64,000 bases of DNA from Acidobacteriota bacterium (GTDB lineage Bacteria; Acidobacteriota; Terriglobia; Terriglobales; Acidobacteriaceae), in NCBI GenBank assembly GCA_021779935.1, contig JAJXZT010000064.1, positions 188,167 through 252,166 of the forward strand, written 5' to 3'. The notes below the pieces were generated by a model that was not told where the DNA came from, ran no database searches, and was given only the letters and a program-made list of their open reading frames with translations. Below, piece after piece: positions 36,801-45,160 of this stretch. Every line of letters begins with the position of its first letter. Within the stretch, counting starts at the first letter, position 1. The translations under genes and the position numbers were made by a program.

Positions 36801-37550
36801 GTGACAGAGACAGTAAAAACGGTGGGAGCGCGGACGGCGGAGACGCAGGACCAGAAGGCGGCGGCGGATGCCGTGCGCGAGATGTTTACGTCGATTGCGC
36901 CACGCTACGACCTGCTGAACCACGTGCTGTCGATGAACGTGGACCGCCTGTGGTGGTGGCGGACGGCGCGGCGATTCCGTCACATTGTCCGGCGCGGAGA
37001 TGCGCGGGTGCTCGATCTCTGCTGCGGCACCGGAGACATGGCGTTCGCGCTCTACAAGCAGGGCGGGCCGCAAGGTGCGACGATTACGGGCGCTGATTTT
37101 TCAGCGGCCATGCTGGAACGGGCGCGGATGAAAGGCGCGGGCAAGCCCCTGGAATGGGTGGAGGCCGACGCGCTACAACTGCCCTTCGACAATGCGCGGT
37201 TCGATCTGGTGACTTCGGCATTCGGATTCCGCAACCTGGCGAATTACGATGCAGGCTTGCGAGAGATATTCCGCGTGCTGCGGGCCGATGGCGAAGTAGG
37301 CATCCTCGACTTCGGCGAGCCAAAAGGGTTGATGGGCAAGCTGTACCGCTTTTATTTCCGGCGAGTGCTGCCGGCGATCGGAACCATGATCAGCGGCGTC
37401 AGTGGCCCGTATGCGTATCTGCCAGCGTCGGTTGCGCGGTTCCCCGAGCCTGCCGAAATGCTGCGACGGATGAAGACCGCAGGGTTCCGCGAGGTGGCGT
37501 ATACGCCGTACACGTTCGGGATCGCGGGAGTGTACTGGGCAAAGAAGTAG
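36801..37550 (+). CDS. ubiE: Demethylmenaquinone methyltransferase (UbiE/MenG)
   Basis: 249 residues, start GTG at 36801. The family motifs are IAPRYDLLNHVLSM near the N-terminus, VLDLCCGTGDMAF (SAM site), and FGFRNLANYDAGLREIFRVL. It performs the last carbon methylation in menaquinone synthesis. It is co-directional with aroB, consistent with the chorismate-to-menaquinone route, though no men gene is adjacent. Confidence 0.92.
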   Translation: MTETVKTVGARTAETQDQKAAADAVREMFTSIAPRYDLLNHVLSMNVDRLWWWRTARRFRHIVRRGDARVLDLCCGTGDMAFALYKQGGPQGATITGADFSAAMLERARMKGAGKPLEWVEADALQLPFDNARFDLVTSAFGFRNLANYDAGLREIFRVLRADGEVGILDFGEPKGLMGKLYRFYFRRVLPAIGTMISGVSGPYAYLPASVARFPEPAEMLRRMKTAGFREVAYTPYTFGIAGVYWAKK

Positions 37551-37594
37551 AAAAGCAGCAGTTAGCACTGAGCGATTAGCATTTAGCAAGCCAA

Positions 37595-37622
37595 GCGACA
37601 AGCCAAAAGCGACAAGCCAAAA
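37595..37622. repeat. 14-bp tandem duplication
   Basis: GCGACAAGCCAAAA is present twice back to back, within a spacer that also carries GTTAGCACTGAGCGATTAGC-like sequence and an imperfect hairpin. It resembles the AAAGC module of other spacers. Confidence 0.7.
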
Positions 37623-37700
37623 GTGAAGAAACCGCCTAAGCGGTGCTCAAGGTAGGGCACCGGAACTCGTGCCTAATACCAAGAGTCCAATACTTCAAGG

Positions 37701-38801
37701 CTATGCCGATTCCTGGGGCGTGGCCGCTGCATCGGTGGTGGGCGTGGCATTGGGATCGCGGAACGAATCCGCGAGTGCCTCTTCGACGGTGTAGCGAATC
37801 ACGCGCGGGTAGTCGTCGCCGAGGAAGCGCCGAAGCCGCGAAGTGTCCATGGTGTAAGAACCGATGATGTAGGGCAGGGCGTCGGGCGGCACGGACGAAA
37901 TACCCCAGTCCCACATGCGCTCGAGGACTTTGCGGCAGGCCCAGCGGCCGGGCAGCCGGATGATGCGCGCATTGGCAATCTTGGCGCAGCGCGAATACGT
38001 GATGGCTTCTCCGCGGGCGGCGACATTGAGGATAACGAGTTCCTTGCTGTGGTCGGGACGGTGGACGATGTACGCCAGCAACCGGGCGACATCGTCAACG
38101 TGGACAAACTGAAAGTTCTTCTGCAAGTAGGTCTTGCCGAAGGGAAGGATCATCGGCAGACGGGTGCTGCGACGGCGGAGTTTTTCTCCCCAGGAACCGT
38201 TGCCGAGAGGCGTGCCACGCAGGGCGCCGACCAGGTAATTCTGGACCGTGGCGCCGGTGAAAATGTGCGGGCGAAGCATATAGATGGAACAGTCGCCCAT
38301 CATATCGGCGCGATAACGCACAACCTCATCGACTTCCTTCTTGTGAATGGCGTAGGTAAGCGTATGGGCGCCGAGCGGGTGGTCTTCGTTAACCGGGCCG
38401 TCCGTCTCGGGGCCGTAGACAGCGACGCTGGAGGGATAGAGAAATTTGCGAATCTTGCCGCCTTCACGATTGATCCACCCGATCGCTTCCATGACGCGGG
38501 CGGTTCCGGCGACATTGATGCGCCACATGCGATCGACGTCGAGTACGCCCGTGCGCTGGGGATCGATGACGAAGGCAAGATGGACGACCATCGTCGCGCC
38601 GGATTCGCGCAGGATGCGCACGAGTTCTTCGGCGGAGGATTCGTTGCCAAGATCAAGCGCCTCAAAGCGCGCCAGACTCACGTTTTCCGGCGGGCGCATG
38701 TCGACGCCAACAATGTCGTAGTCCGAAAGCAGCGGCAGCAGACGAAGGCCAAGGTTGCCGGAGACTCCGGTAACGAGGATAGTTTCGCGCGTTGGGTTCA
38801 T
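37701..38801 (-). CDS. NAD-dependent epimerase/dehydratase (extended SDR)
   Basis: 366 residues from the ATG at 38801, preceded by GGAGAA on the minus strand; the open frame continues upstream but lacks a better start. The extended-SDR glycine motif reads TGVSGNLGLRLL. The catalytic region VAVYGPE..TYAIHKKEVDE has the Tyr in the form YaiHK, with the Lys four residues later. The substrate is probably a nucleotide sugar, but this is unproven. It is divergent from the CDF transporter gene by 140 bp. Confidence 0.8.
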   Translation of the reverse strand: MNPTRETILVTGVSGNLGLRLLPLLSDYDIVGVDMRPPENVSLARFEALDLGNESSAEELVRILRESGATMVVHLAFVIDPQRTGVLDVDRMWRINVAGTARVMEAIGWINREGGKIRKFLYPSSVAVYGPETDGPVNEDHPLGAHTLTYAIHKKEVDEVVRYRADMMGDCSIYMLRPHIFTGATVQNYLVGALRGTPLGNGSWGEKLRRRSTRLPMILPFGKTYLQKNFQFVHVDDVARLLAYIVHRPDHSKELVILNVAARGEAITYSRCAKIANARIIRLPGRWACRKVLERMWDWGISSVPPDALPYIIGSYTMDTSRLRRFLGDDYPRVIRYTVEEALADSFRDPNATPTTDAAATPQESA

Positions 38802-38940
38802 GGAAAGCGTTCTCCGTTCAGGAAGGCCAGCCCGGCTCAGCACTGCGCGAGAATCGTAGCACAAGCCGGGAAGGTGAATGCTGTGATGTGCACCAAGATA
38901 CTTGGCCAGAAAGCGCCGGGCAGGATACTCTCTAGTGGCA

Positions 38941-40365
38941 ATGTCCGAAATGGCATACAACGCGCAGTCGATGCGGGCGGAAAAACGCGGCGTGGCGGCG
39001 AACTCCGTCTATGCGGCTCTGCTGATCACGGCGTTCAAGATGGTGGTCGGCTTCATGACCGGGTCACTGGGCATCCTCTCGGAGGCTCTGCATTCGGGCC
39101 TTGACCTGGTAGCTGCGATCGTAACGCTGCTTTCCGTGCGCGTCAGCGACAAGCCCGCCGATGCCGACCATCAATATGGCCACGGGAAGATAGAAAATTT
39201 CTCGGCGTTCATTGAAACCGGTCTGCTGCTGCTGACCTGCTTCTGGATCGTGTGGGAAGCGTGTAAGCGATTGTTTTTCCGGAGCGTGGAAATTGAGCCC
39301 TCGATGTGGGCGTTCGTCGTAATGGGCAGTTCAATCGTGATCGACGCGTGGCGTTCGCGCGCGCTGAAGCGCGTTGCCGACAAGTACAACAGCCAGGCGT
39401 TGCAGGCCGACGCGTTGCACTTCAGTACGGACATCTGGTCGAGTTCGGTGGTCATACTCGGATTGATCCTGGTGTCGGTGGGAAGAATGTTTCACCAGCC
39501 ATGGATGGAGAAGGCCGATCCGCTCGCGGCACTATGTGTGGCGGCCATCGTGGTCTACGTGAGCTGGCGGCTGGCGCGGCAGACGATTGACGCGCTGCTG
39601 GACGCGGCTCCGATGGGCGTGCGCAGCCAGATCATGGACGCGGTGGAGCACGTGCCGGGAGTGCTGGAAATCGAGCGGGTGCGAATTCGCCGTGCCGGTG
39701 CGAGATACTTCGTGGACATTGCGATTGCGCTCGCGAGAAACGTGACGTTCCAGGCCTCCGATGCGGTGGTGCTGGAGGTAACGAACCGCGTTCACAGTCT
39801 GCTGGGAGAAGCGGATGTGCTGGTGAACGCCGTGCCTCGCGCCCTGGGCACGGAGAGTGTTTTCGACCGGATACGCGCCGCGGCGTTGCGCAACAACGTG
39901 ATGGTTCACGATATCAGCGTGCAGAATATCGACGGCCGGATGCACGTTGAGCAGCACATGGAATTGGACGAGAACCTGAAACTGCTGGACGCGCACGACC
40001 GGGTGACGGCGCTTGAGAAAGAGATTCTCAACAACGTGCCGGAGATCTCGTCGATCCTGACACATATCGAGAGCGAGCCGGCAACCATCGAGATGAGCGA
40101 CGAGATCGTTGCGAATGCCGAACTGGAAGAAACGCTGAAAAAGATTGGCGAGGCGTTCGACGAAGTGGTGGACGTGCACGAGATCGTATTCAAGCGCGTG
40201 CGGCACCACCTGTTTCTCTCCTGCCACGTTACGATGAATGACGATTTACCGCTTTCGCGGGTACATGACGTGCAGACGGAGCTGGAGATACAGTTCAAAC
40301 AAGCCGCGCCGCAGTTGTTCCGGGTATTGATTCATCCGGAGCCACGAACGGATAACCGGAGATAG
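38941..40365 (+). CDS. Cation diffusion facilitator (CDF) transporter with long cytoplasmic region
   Basis: 474 residues from ATG 38941. Six membrane helices fill residues 15-220, with metal motifs HSGLD in TM2 and HFSTD in TM5 (HxxxD twice), plus the HQYGHGK loop. The cytoplasmic tail of about 250 residues is roughly twice the usual length and seems to contain two CDF C-terminal-like domains in series (around 225-300 and 310-460), the second with an EQHMELDENLKL strand. It exports Zn2+ or similar divalent ions by proton exchange. Confidence 0.85.
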   Translation: MSEMAYNAQSMRAEKRGVAANSVYAALLITAFKMVVGFMTGSLGILSEALHSGLDLVAAIVTLLSVRVSDKPADADHQYGHGKIENFSAFIETGLLLLTCFWIVWEACKRLFFRSVEIEPSMWAFVVMGSSIVIDAWRSRALKRVADKYNSQALQADALHFSTDIWSSSVVILGLILVSVGRMFHQPWMEKADPLAALCVAAIVVYVSWRLARQTIDALLDAAPMGVRSQIMDAVEHVPGVLEIERVRIRRAGARYFVDIAIALARNVTFQASDAVVLEVTNRVHSLLGEADVLVNAVPRALGTESVFDRIRAAALRNNVMVHDISVQNIDGRMHVEQHMELDENLKLLDAHDRVTALEKEILNNVPEISSILTHIESEPATIEMSDEIVANAELEETLKKIGEAFDEVVDVHEIVFKRVRHHLFLSCHVTMNDDLPLSRVHDVQTELEIQFKQAAPQLFRVLIHPEPRTDNRR

Positions 40366-40395
40366 TCGCGAGTGGCGACCATAGTTGGAGGAGAA

Positions 40396-40797
40396 ATGTT
40401 TTCGGCCAGCACAAAATGGGTGGGTGGAGAGCGGTTCGTTGGAGCGGCAGGAAGCGGGCACGGCGTGGTGGTGGACGCAGGGCACGAAAAGATCGGCAGC
40501 AGTCCGATGGAGCTTGTATTGGTGGGGCTGTGCGGATGTACGGCGAGCGACGTTGTGACCATCCTGAACAAGAAGCGCGAGCCGTTTACGGCGCTGGAAG
40601 TGAGTGCCGAGGCGGAGCGTGCGCCAGAGCCGCCAATGGTGTTTACGAAGATACGGCTGGTATATCGCGTTACGGGCGTGAAGAACCGGAAGTCGATGGA
40701 GGACGCCGTGCGGTTGTCGAAGGAGAAGTACTGCTCGGTGAGCCAGATGCTGCAGAAGACGGCGGAGATAACGGCGGAGATCGAATACGCGGAGTGA
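40396..40797 (+). CDS. OsmC family peroxiredoxin-like protein
   Basis: 133 residues. The start at 40396 has a near-perfect GGAGGAG ribosome site; an earlier GTG at 40372 is less likely. The OsmC fold signature is ELVLVGLCGCTASDVV, with one reactive Cys in the helix and the second in KEKYCSVSQM. OsmC/Ohr proteins reduce organic hydroperoxides. A thiol-redox gene follows immediately (selenocysteine glutaredoxin), which makes a peroxide-defence pair plausible. Confidence 0.88.
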   Translation: MFSASTKWVGGERFVGAAGSGHGVVVDAGHEKIGSSPMELVLVGLCGCTASDVVTILNKKREPFTALEVSAEAERAPEPPMVFTKIRLVYRVTGVKNRKSMEDAVRLSKEKYCSVSQMLQKTAEITAEIEYAE

Positions 40798-40916
40798 GTT
40801 CAGTTTCGAACACCTTCGGCGGAACGTTGTTGGAATTTTTTCATCCGGCAAGATCGCAAGGTAATCTGAAGGAAAGGCCGTCGTACGCGGCAAATCCAAA
40901 CAAGTCGAGGGCAGGA

Positions 40917-41159
40917 ATGGCGACAAGCAAGAGTGTGACTGTGTTCACCCAGCCGGGTTGACCGCCGTGCCAATGGGTCAAGGCATTCCTCGCGGAGCGG
41001 GGAATCGAATTCGAAGAGAAGGACGTAAGCGTGGACCAGGCAGCGGTTTTCGAGCTGGTCCGGAAATATAACAGCCGTTCGACGCCGACGCTGGTGATCG
41101 GCGAGGAAATTCTGCAAGGGTTTGATCCGGACGAGATCGAACGGGCGCTTGCTGGATGA
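40917..41159 (+). CDS. Glutaredoxin-like selenoprotein with a U-P-P-C active site (TGA read as Sec)
   Basis: An 81-codon frame from ATG 40917 to TGA 41157-41159, interrupted by one in-frame TGA at 40959-40961 (codon 15). Around it the translation reads VTVFTQPG-U-PPCQWVKAFL, so the TGA falls exactly where thioredoxin-fold glutaredoxins have the first Cys of CPPC. Downstream the fold is complete: EFEEKDVSVD, the cis-Pro strand STPTLVIG, and a final helix. A hairpin at 40985-41005 fits a bacterial SECIS. A pseudogene or base error is the main alternative, but every other part of the frame is intact. A GGCAGGA sequence precedes the ATG. Confidence 0.82.
40985..41005 (+). promoter_or_regulatory. 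SECIS-like hairpin for selenocysteine insertion
   Basis: ATTCCTC (40985-40991) pairs with GGGGAAT (40999-41005), seven base pairs including one G-U, with loop GCGGAGC that can tighten to a GGA triloop. It begins 23 bases after the TGA, and its loop is about 30 bases after it, inside the distance range known for bacterial SECIS elements, with G at the start of the loop as required. Confidence 0.7.
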
Positions 41160-41181
41160 GCGGGACGTTGCTGGCGTAGCG

Positions 41182-42201
41182 ATGACGGTCGAAACGAACG
41201 GGAACAATTCAGGAAAGTCGGGCCGCGGCCGGGTGGCAGGTTATGCCTGCATCGCCGCGGCCACACTTTTCTGGGGAGTTTCCGCAACGCTCGGCCGCGC
41301 CGTGTTCACCGGCCGGATGAGAATTGGCGGCGATCTTATTCCGTCTATCTCACCGCTGATGCTGGCGCAAAGCCGCACGACGTTCGCCTTCCTCATGCTG
41401 GTTCCGCTGCTACTCGCGCTGCGCGGACGCGATTCGCTGAAAATGTCGCGGCGCGATGTGTTGGATTGCGCGCTGGTGGGGACGTTCGGAATCGCCGCAT
41501 CGAACTTCTTCTATTACTACGCCGTGGAAAAAACGTCAGTGGCGACGGCGATCATCCTGCAATACACGGCTCCGGTGTTTGTACTGCTGTGGATGGTGGC
41601 ACGAGGGCGTCAGCGGGCGACTCCGCCGAGACTGCTGGGCGTGGCGCTGGCGGTGATTGGAAGCGTGCTGGCAATTGGCGTGGTGGGACGCGTGCACGGC
41701 GCACCGTGGCTTTGGTTCAGCACGAAAGATTTGAACCTTAACGTGATGGGCGTGGGGGCGGCCATGGTGGCGGCGCTGGCGTGGGCCTTCTACAACGTGT
41801 TTGGCCAGCACCTGGTCAGCGTTCATGACCGCTGGCGCGTGATGGTGTGGTCGATGGGCGGATGCGCGGTCGGGTGGCTGCTGATCAATCCTCCGTGGAA
41901 AATTACCGCCGCGCATTACACGCATGGACAGTGGCTGTTCATGCTGCTGTTCTCAATCTTCTCCGTGCTGGTGCCCTACATCTTCTACTTCCTGGGACTC
42001 GAACTGCTCGACCCGACGCGAGCGATTGTTACAAGCTGCCTGGAACCTGTCTTCGCGATTGCAGTTGCCGCACTGGCGCTGGGCGAAACGGTGGATGCAA
42101 TCCAAATCGCCGGCGTGATCGTCGTTCTCACGGCAACCTTGATGGTTCAAATACCCGAGAAGGAAGAGCGGGAAGCGGTGATTGTGGGGCCGGTGGAGTA
42201 A
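41182..42201 (+). CDS. EamA/DMT-family transporter
   Basis: 339 residues from ATG 41182, with ten hydrophobic segments in two EamA repeats (FWGVSATLGRAV in the first, AWAFYNVFGQHL in the second). DMT transporters move small metabolites such as amino acids or drugs; no substrate can be assigned. It starts 22 bases after the selenoprotein stop and probably shares its transcript with osmC and the glutaredoxin. Confidence 0.85.
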   Translation: MTVETNGNNSGKSGRGRVAGYACIAAATLFWGVSATLGRAVFTGRMRIGGDLIPSISPLMLAQSRTTFAFLMLVPLLLALRGRDSLKMSRRDVLDCALVGTFGIAASNFFYYYAVEKTSVATAIILQYTAPVFVLLWMVARGRQRATPPRLLGVALAVIGSVLAIGVVGRVHGAPWLWFSTKDLNLNVMGVGAAMVAALAWAFYNVFGQHLVSVHDRWRVMVWSMGGCAVGWLLINPPWKITAAHYTHGQWLFMLLFSIFSVLVPYIFYFLGLELLDPTRAIVTSCLEPVFAIAVAALALGETVDAIQIAGVIVVLTATLMVQIPEKEEREAVIVGPVE

Positions 42202-42251
42202 GGGCGCCGCAAGCATCTGGCTATTGGCTAAAAGCAAGGCTACTTGCGCGC

Positions 42252-42281
42252 AAAACAAAAAGGCACGGCCGCAACCGTGCC
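42252..42281 (-). terminator. Terminator of the cytochrome c gene (bidirectional)
   Basis: GGCACGG (42262-42268) pairs with CCGTGCC (42275-42281); on the minus strand the stem is followed by TTTTTGTTTTG. It also ends the EamA operon. Confidence 0.82.
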
Positions 42282-42299
42282 TCTGGATGTTCGTGGAAT

Positions 42300-42626
42300 C
42301 TACTTCATCGACTTGATGAACGCGACGACAGCCTTGACGCCGGCCGGTCCAAGCGAGGAGCCGTAGGCGGGCATGTGGCCCTTACCCTTGGAGACGATCG
42401 CTTCCATATCGGCATCGCTCATCTTCTTGACGGCGGGAGAAGTAAGATCTTCGATTTTGAAAGTCTTGCCCATGGGGGTGTGGCCTTTGCCGTCGACGCC
42501 GTGGCACATGGCGCACTTGGCCTTGTAGGTTGCACCACCGTCTTGTGCGACGGCGACCGGAGCGAGGGCAAGGCATGCGAGCGAGAGAATGGCCGCTGAC
42601 GTTACGAATTTCGAGCGAACAGACAT
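42300..42626 (-). CDS. Small periplasmic c-type cytochrome
   Basis: 108 residues; the start at 42626 follows GGAGG on the minus strand. A signal peptide (cleavage after VAVAQ) precedes a mature domain of about 80 residues, with heme-binding CAMCH and a methionine axial-ligand candidate in KGHMPAYG, in the style of small cytochrome c-551/c6 electron carriers. Monocistronic. The partner oxidoreductase is unknown. Confidence 0.88.
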   Translation of the reverse strand: MSVRSKFVTSAAILSLACLALAPVAVAQDGGATYKAKCAMCHGVDGKGHTPMGKTFKIEDLTSPAVKKMSDADMEAIVSKGKGHMPAYGSSLGPAGVKAVVAFIKSMK

Positions 42627-42774
42627 ATAAATCCTCCAAAAATCTATGCAAGCAAATCGTCCAAGAAAACCCCGGTAGACTGCCCACATTGGTATCTGAG
42701 AAGAGTCTAGCTGTGGGGAAAGTGCCCTCCAAGAAGAAAATAACTAACACTCAAGTGGCGGTTTCTGGAAAGCC

Positions 42775-43722
42775 TTACTGGAGGCGGAGTTCGGAGAGTC
42801 GGAAGTATCGCGTAGCGCGTTTGACGTCGAGGGCGATCTGCGACTTCAGCGCTTCCGTCGAAGGAAACTTGATTTCTTCCCGCAAACGCTTGAGGAAGGT
42901 AAGCTCCACCGGCGTTTCCGCCGTCAGGTCGATCGGGTGGAAATTGAGGATGTGCGTCTCGATCGCGAACGAGTCCGGGCCGAACGTGGGCCGATTGCCG
43001 ACGTTGGTAACGGAGTTGAACGTCTCGCCGTTCACCGTGATTTGCGAAATGTAAACGCCATCGCGCGGGACAAGTTCGTCGTAACGGCTCAGGTTGATGG
43101 TGGGAACCGTGTATTTCGTGCCGTACCCACGGCCGCGTCCCGGCGTGGAGAGAATTGAGAAAGGGCGTCCGAGCAGACGGCGCGCGCCGTGCATGTCGCC
43201 TTCCTGGATGAGACGTCGAATCTGGCTGCTGGAGACGACGTAATTGCGAATCTGCATGGGCGGATAGACAACGACGTCAAAGCCCAGCTTGTGGCCGTAC
43301 TCGCGCAACCGGTCGACGTTGCCCTCGGCCTTGTGCCCAAAGCGGAAGTTGAAACCCTCGTGGACCTCGCGTGCGTCGAGTCCGACGGAGAGAATTTCCT
43401 CGGCAAATTCGAAGGGCGGCATCAATGAGAGATCGCGCGAAAACGGCAGAATGACAGCCGCATCAATACCGGTTTCTTCCAACAGGCGGAGCTTGCAGGG
43501 ATATGGCGTGACCAGAGGCGGTGCGGAGTTGGGACGCAGGATGTGAATCGGATGCGGATCGAAGGTAAGGACGACAGCCCTGGCGCCGAGTACACGGGAG
43601 CGCGCAACCATCTGCGAGATGACGCGGCGATGCGCGCAGTGAACGCCGTCGAAATTACCGACGCTGACGACCGTGGGGCCAAAGTCCGCTGGAATGTCCT
43701 CGAGTTTGCGAAATACCTGCAT
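42775..43722 (-). CDS. ribF: Bifunctional riboflavin kinase/FAD synthetase
   Basis: 315 residues from ATG 43722 (a TTG two codons earlier is also open). The N-terminal FMN adenylyltransferase domain shows SVGNFDGVHCAHRRVI and FDPHPIHILRP; the C-terminal flavokinase domain shows GRPFS, then the RGRGYGTKYTVPTINL segment with YISQI and NVGNRPTF. It makes FMN and then FAD from riboflavin in the cytoplasm. It is downstream of a three-gene leftward run starting at DUF1844. Confidence 0.93.
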   Translation of the reverse strand: MQVFRKLEDIPADFGPTVVSVGNFDGVHCAHRRVISQMVARSRVLGARAVVLTFDPHPIHILRPNSAPPLVTPYPCKLRLLEETGIDAAVILPFSRDLSLMPPFEFAEEILSVGLDAREVHEGFNFRFGHKAEGNVDRLREYGHKLGFDVVVYPPMQIRNYVVSSSQIRRLIQEGDMHGARRLLGRPFSILSTPGRGRGYGTKYTVPTINLSRYDELVPRDGVYISQITVNGETFNSVTNVGNRPTFGPDSFAIETHILNFHPIDLTAETPVELTFLKRLREEIKFPSTEALKSQIALDVKRATRYFRLSELRLQ

Positions 43723-43740
43723 CGTCAAAAACCTGTGGTC

Positions 43741-44520
43741 TCAGAGTTCAAACTGCAAGCGCAAGCCGTCGTGAGAGAGGCGAACGTTCTCGGGCAGCGA
43801 TGCGTTGGTCTCTTCGTGCGGGAGGCCGTGCGAAATATGCGTGAAGAACGTGCGCCGGGGCCGAAGACGCTCGACGATCTTCAGCGAATTGCCGACCGTG
43901 GAGTGCGTCGGATGAGGATCGTGGCGAAGCGCGTCGAGAAAGAGAATGTCGAGGTTTTCCAGCATCTGCATCGACGCCTCAGGGATCTCGCTGAAATCGG
44001 TGAGGTATGCGGCGGAGCCGAATCGAAAGCCGATGATGGGCGCGTCTCCGTGCAGGACGGGTACGGGCAGGAACTCGACGCCGAACAGTTCAAATGGGCC
44101 GGTGATGTCGTGAAGCTCCACCTGGGCGATGCCACCATACTTGTAATCGTCGTCGAAGATGTACTTGAAGATGTGGCGAAGAACGCGTCCGGTCATCGCA
44201 TTGGCGTAAAGCGGAACTCTCGGGCCCCCGGTGACGCGCGGAAACGTGAGCGGGCGGAGATCGTCCAGACCAAGGATGTGGTCGGCGTGGCCGTGCGTAT
44301 AGATGACGGCGTCAACGCGGTCGATACCTTCTCGCAGGGCCTGCTCGCGGAAGTCGGGCGTGGTGTCGATGAGTACGCGATGGCCGTCCCATTCGATCAT
44401 GACGGAAGGGCGAGTGCGGCGATCATGCGGGTCGGACGAATGGCAGACCTTGCAACTGCACCCGACCGTCGGGACGCCCATCGACGTCCCGCTGCCCAGA
44501 ACTGTGAGTATTGCATTCAT
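43741..44520 (-). CDS. PhnP-like metallo-beta-lactamase fold hydrolase
   Basis: 259 residues. The metal motif THGHADHILGLDD, the VGCSCKVCHS cysteines near the N-terminus and the late PTHST and FTHISHGLPHE histidines match the PhnP/RNase-Z-like subgroup of MBL hydrolases that cleave cyclic phosphodiesters. Which substrate is used here is not shown. It overlaps the upstream DUF1844 gene by four bases and lies 18 bases before ribF. Confidence 0.85.
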   Translation of the reverse strand: MNAILTVLGSGTSMGVPTVGCSCKVCHSSDPHDRRTRPSVMIEWDGHRVLIDTTPDFREQALREGIDRVDAVIYTHGHADHILGLDDLRPLTFPRVTGGPRVPLYANAMTGRVLRHIFKYIFDDDYKYGGIAQVELHDITGPFELFGVEFLPVPVLHGDAPIIGFRFGSAAYLTDFSEIPEASMQMLENLDILFLDALRHDPHPTHSTVGNSLKIVERLRPRRTFFTHISHGLPHEETNASLPENVRLSHDGLRLQFEL

Positions 44521-45140
44521 CGCAGCCCGGCACCCGGATCAGGCGGAATAATGCCAGAGGGAGGACGCGTGATGGCGCTGGTGATTTCAACGTATGCCAT
44601 GCGCAGCTCGTAGAGGCAATTGTTGATCATGATCTCCTCGTTCGGGTTGAGATTACCCCTGGTTTTCGCGGCGAGGATGGAGATGGTGTCGATGGTCTGG
44701 CGAGCCCCGATGAGATCGGCACGCGGCTGCGCGCCTTCCTGATGCACAAGGCCAAGTTGCATCAGCGCCGTCATGTAAAGCGAAGCCACGAACTTCTCGA
44801 AATTCATCTCGAAGTCGGATGTGTGCTGACCGGTGCCGTGTGCGTCGAGTTCCTTCTGGAGACGCTCGTCGAGATCCTTCGACCGTTCGCGGTAGGCGTC
44901 CGCCTGCTGCTGCTGTTCCGCTTGTGACGGCGTTGCCGGCAACGATGGCTCCTCTTCCACTTCGGCGGGCGCCGATGTCACCAGTTGCGGACCGGGCTTG
45001 GCAGCGGGTGGGGGAGCCGGTTGTTCAACGATGGGTTCGGCGTCCTTCGGGGTGTCTGGACGTACTTCGCCGTCGAGGTTGAACTTGCGCCGGTCTGTGA
45101 CCACGAATTCGGGGTGTTTGTTGTCCTTGTCGTTTGCCAT
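44517..45140 (-). CDS. DUF1844 domain protein
   Basis: 207 residues. The N-terminal half is acidic, Pro/Ala-rich and Gln-rich, probably disordered. The C-terminal half from about residue 108 (NFEKFVASLYMTALMQLG, then ARQTIDTISILAAKTRGNL) is DUF1844, helical and common in Acidobacteria and Deltaproteobacteria. Function unknown. The four-base overlap with the MBL gene suggests coupled expression. Confidence 0.8.
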   Translation of the reverse strand: MANDKDNKHPEFVVTDRRKFNLDGEVRPDTPKDAEPIVEQPAPPPAAKPGPQLVTSAPAEVEEEPSLPATPSQAEQQQQADAYRERSKDLDERLQKELDAHGTGQHTSDFEMNFEKFVASLYMTALMQLGLVHQEGAQPRADLIGARQTIDTISILAAKTRGNLNPNEEIMINNCLYELRMAYVEITSAITRPPSGIIPPDPGAGLR

Positions 45141-45160
45141 GGGAATTCAAAATCCTCAAT

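Noticed and set aside
40959..40961. TGA as a true stop making a pseudogene
   Set aside because: The frame is intact on both sides, the codon falls exactly at the active-site Cys, and a SECIS-like hairpin follows. The Sec reading explains more, though reads should confirm the base.
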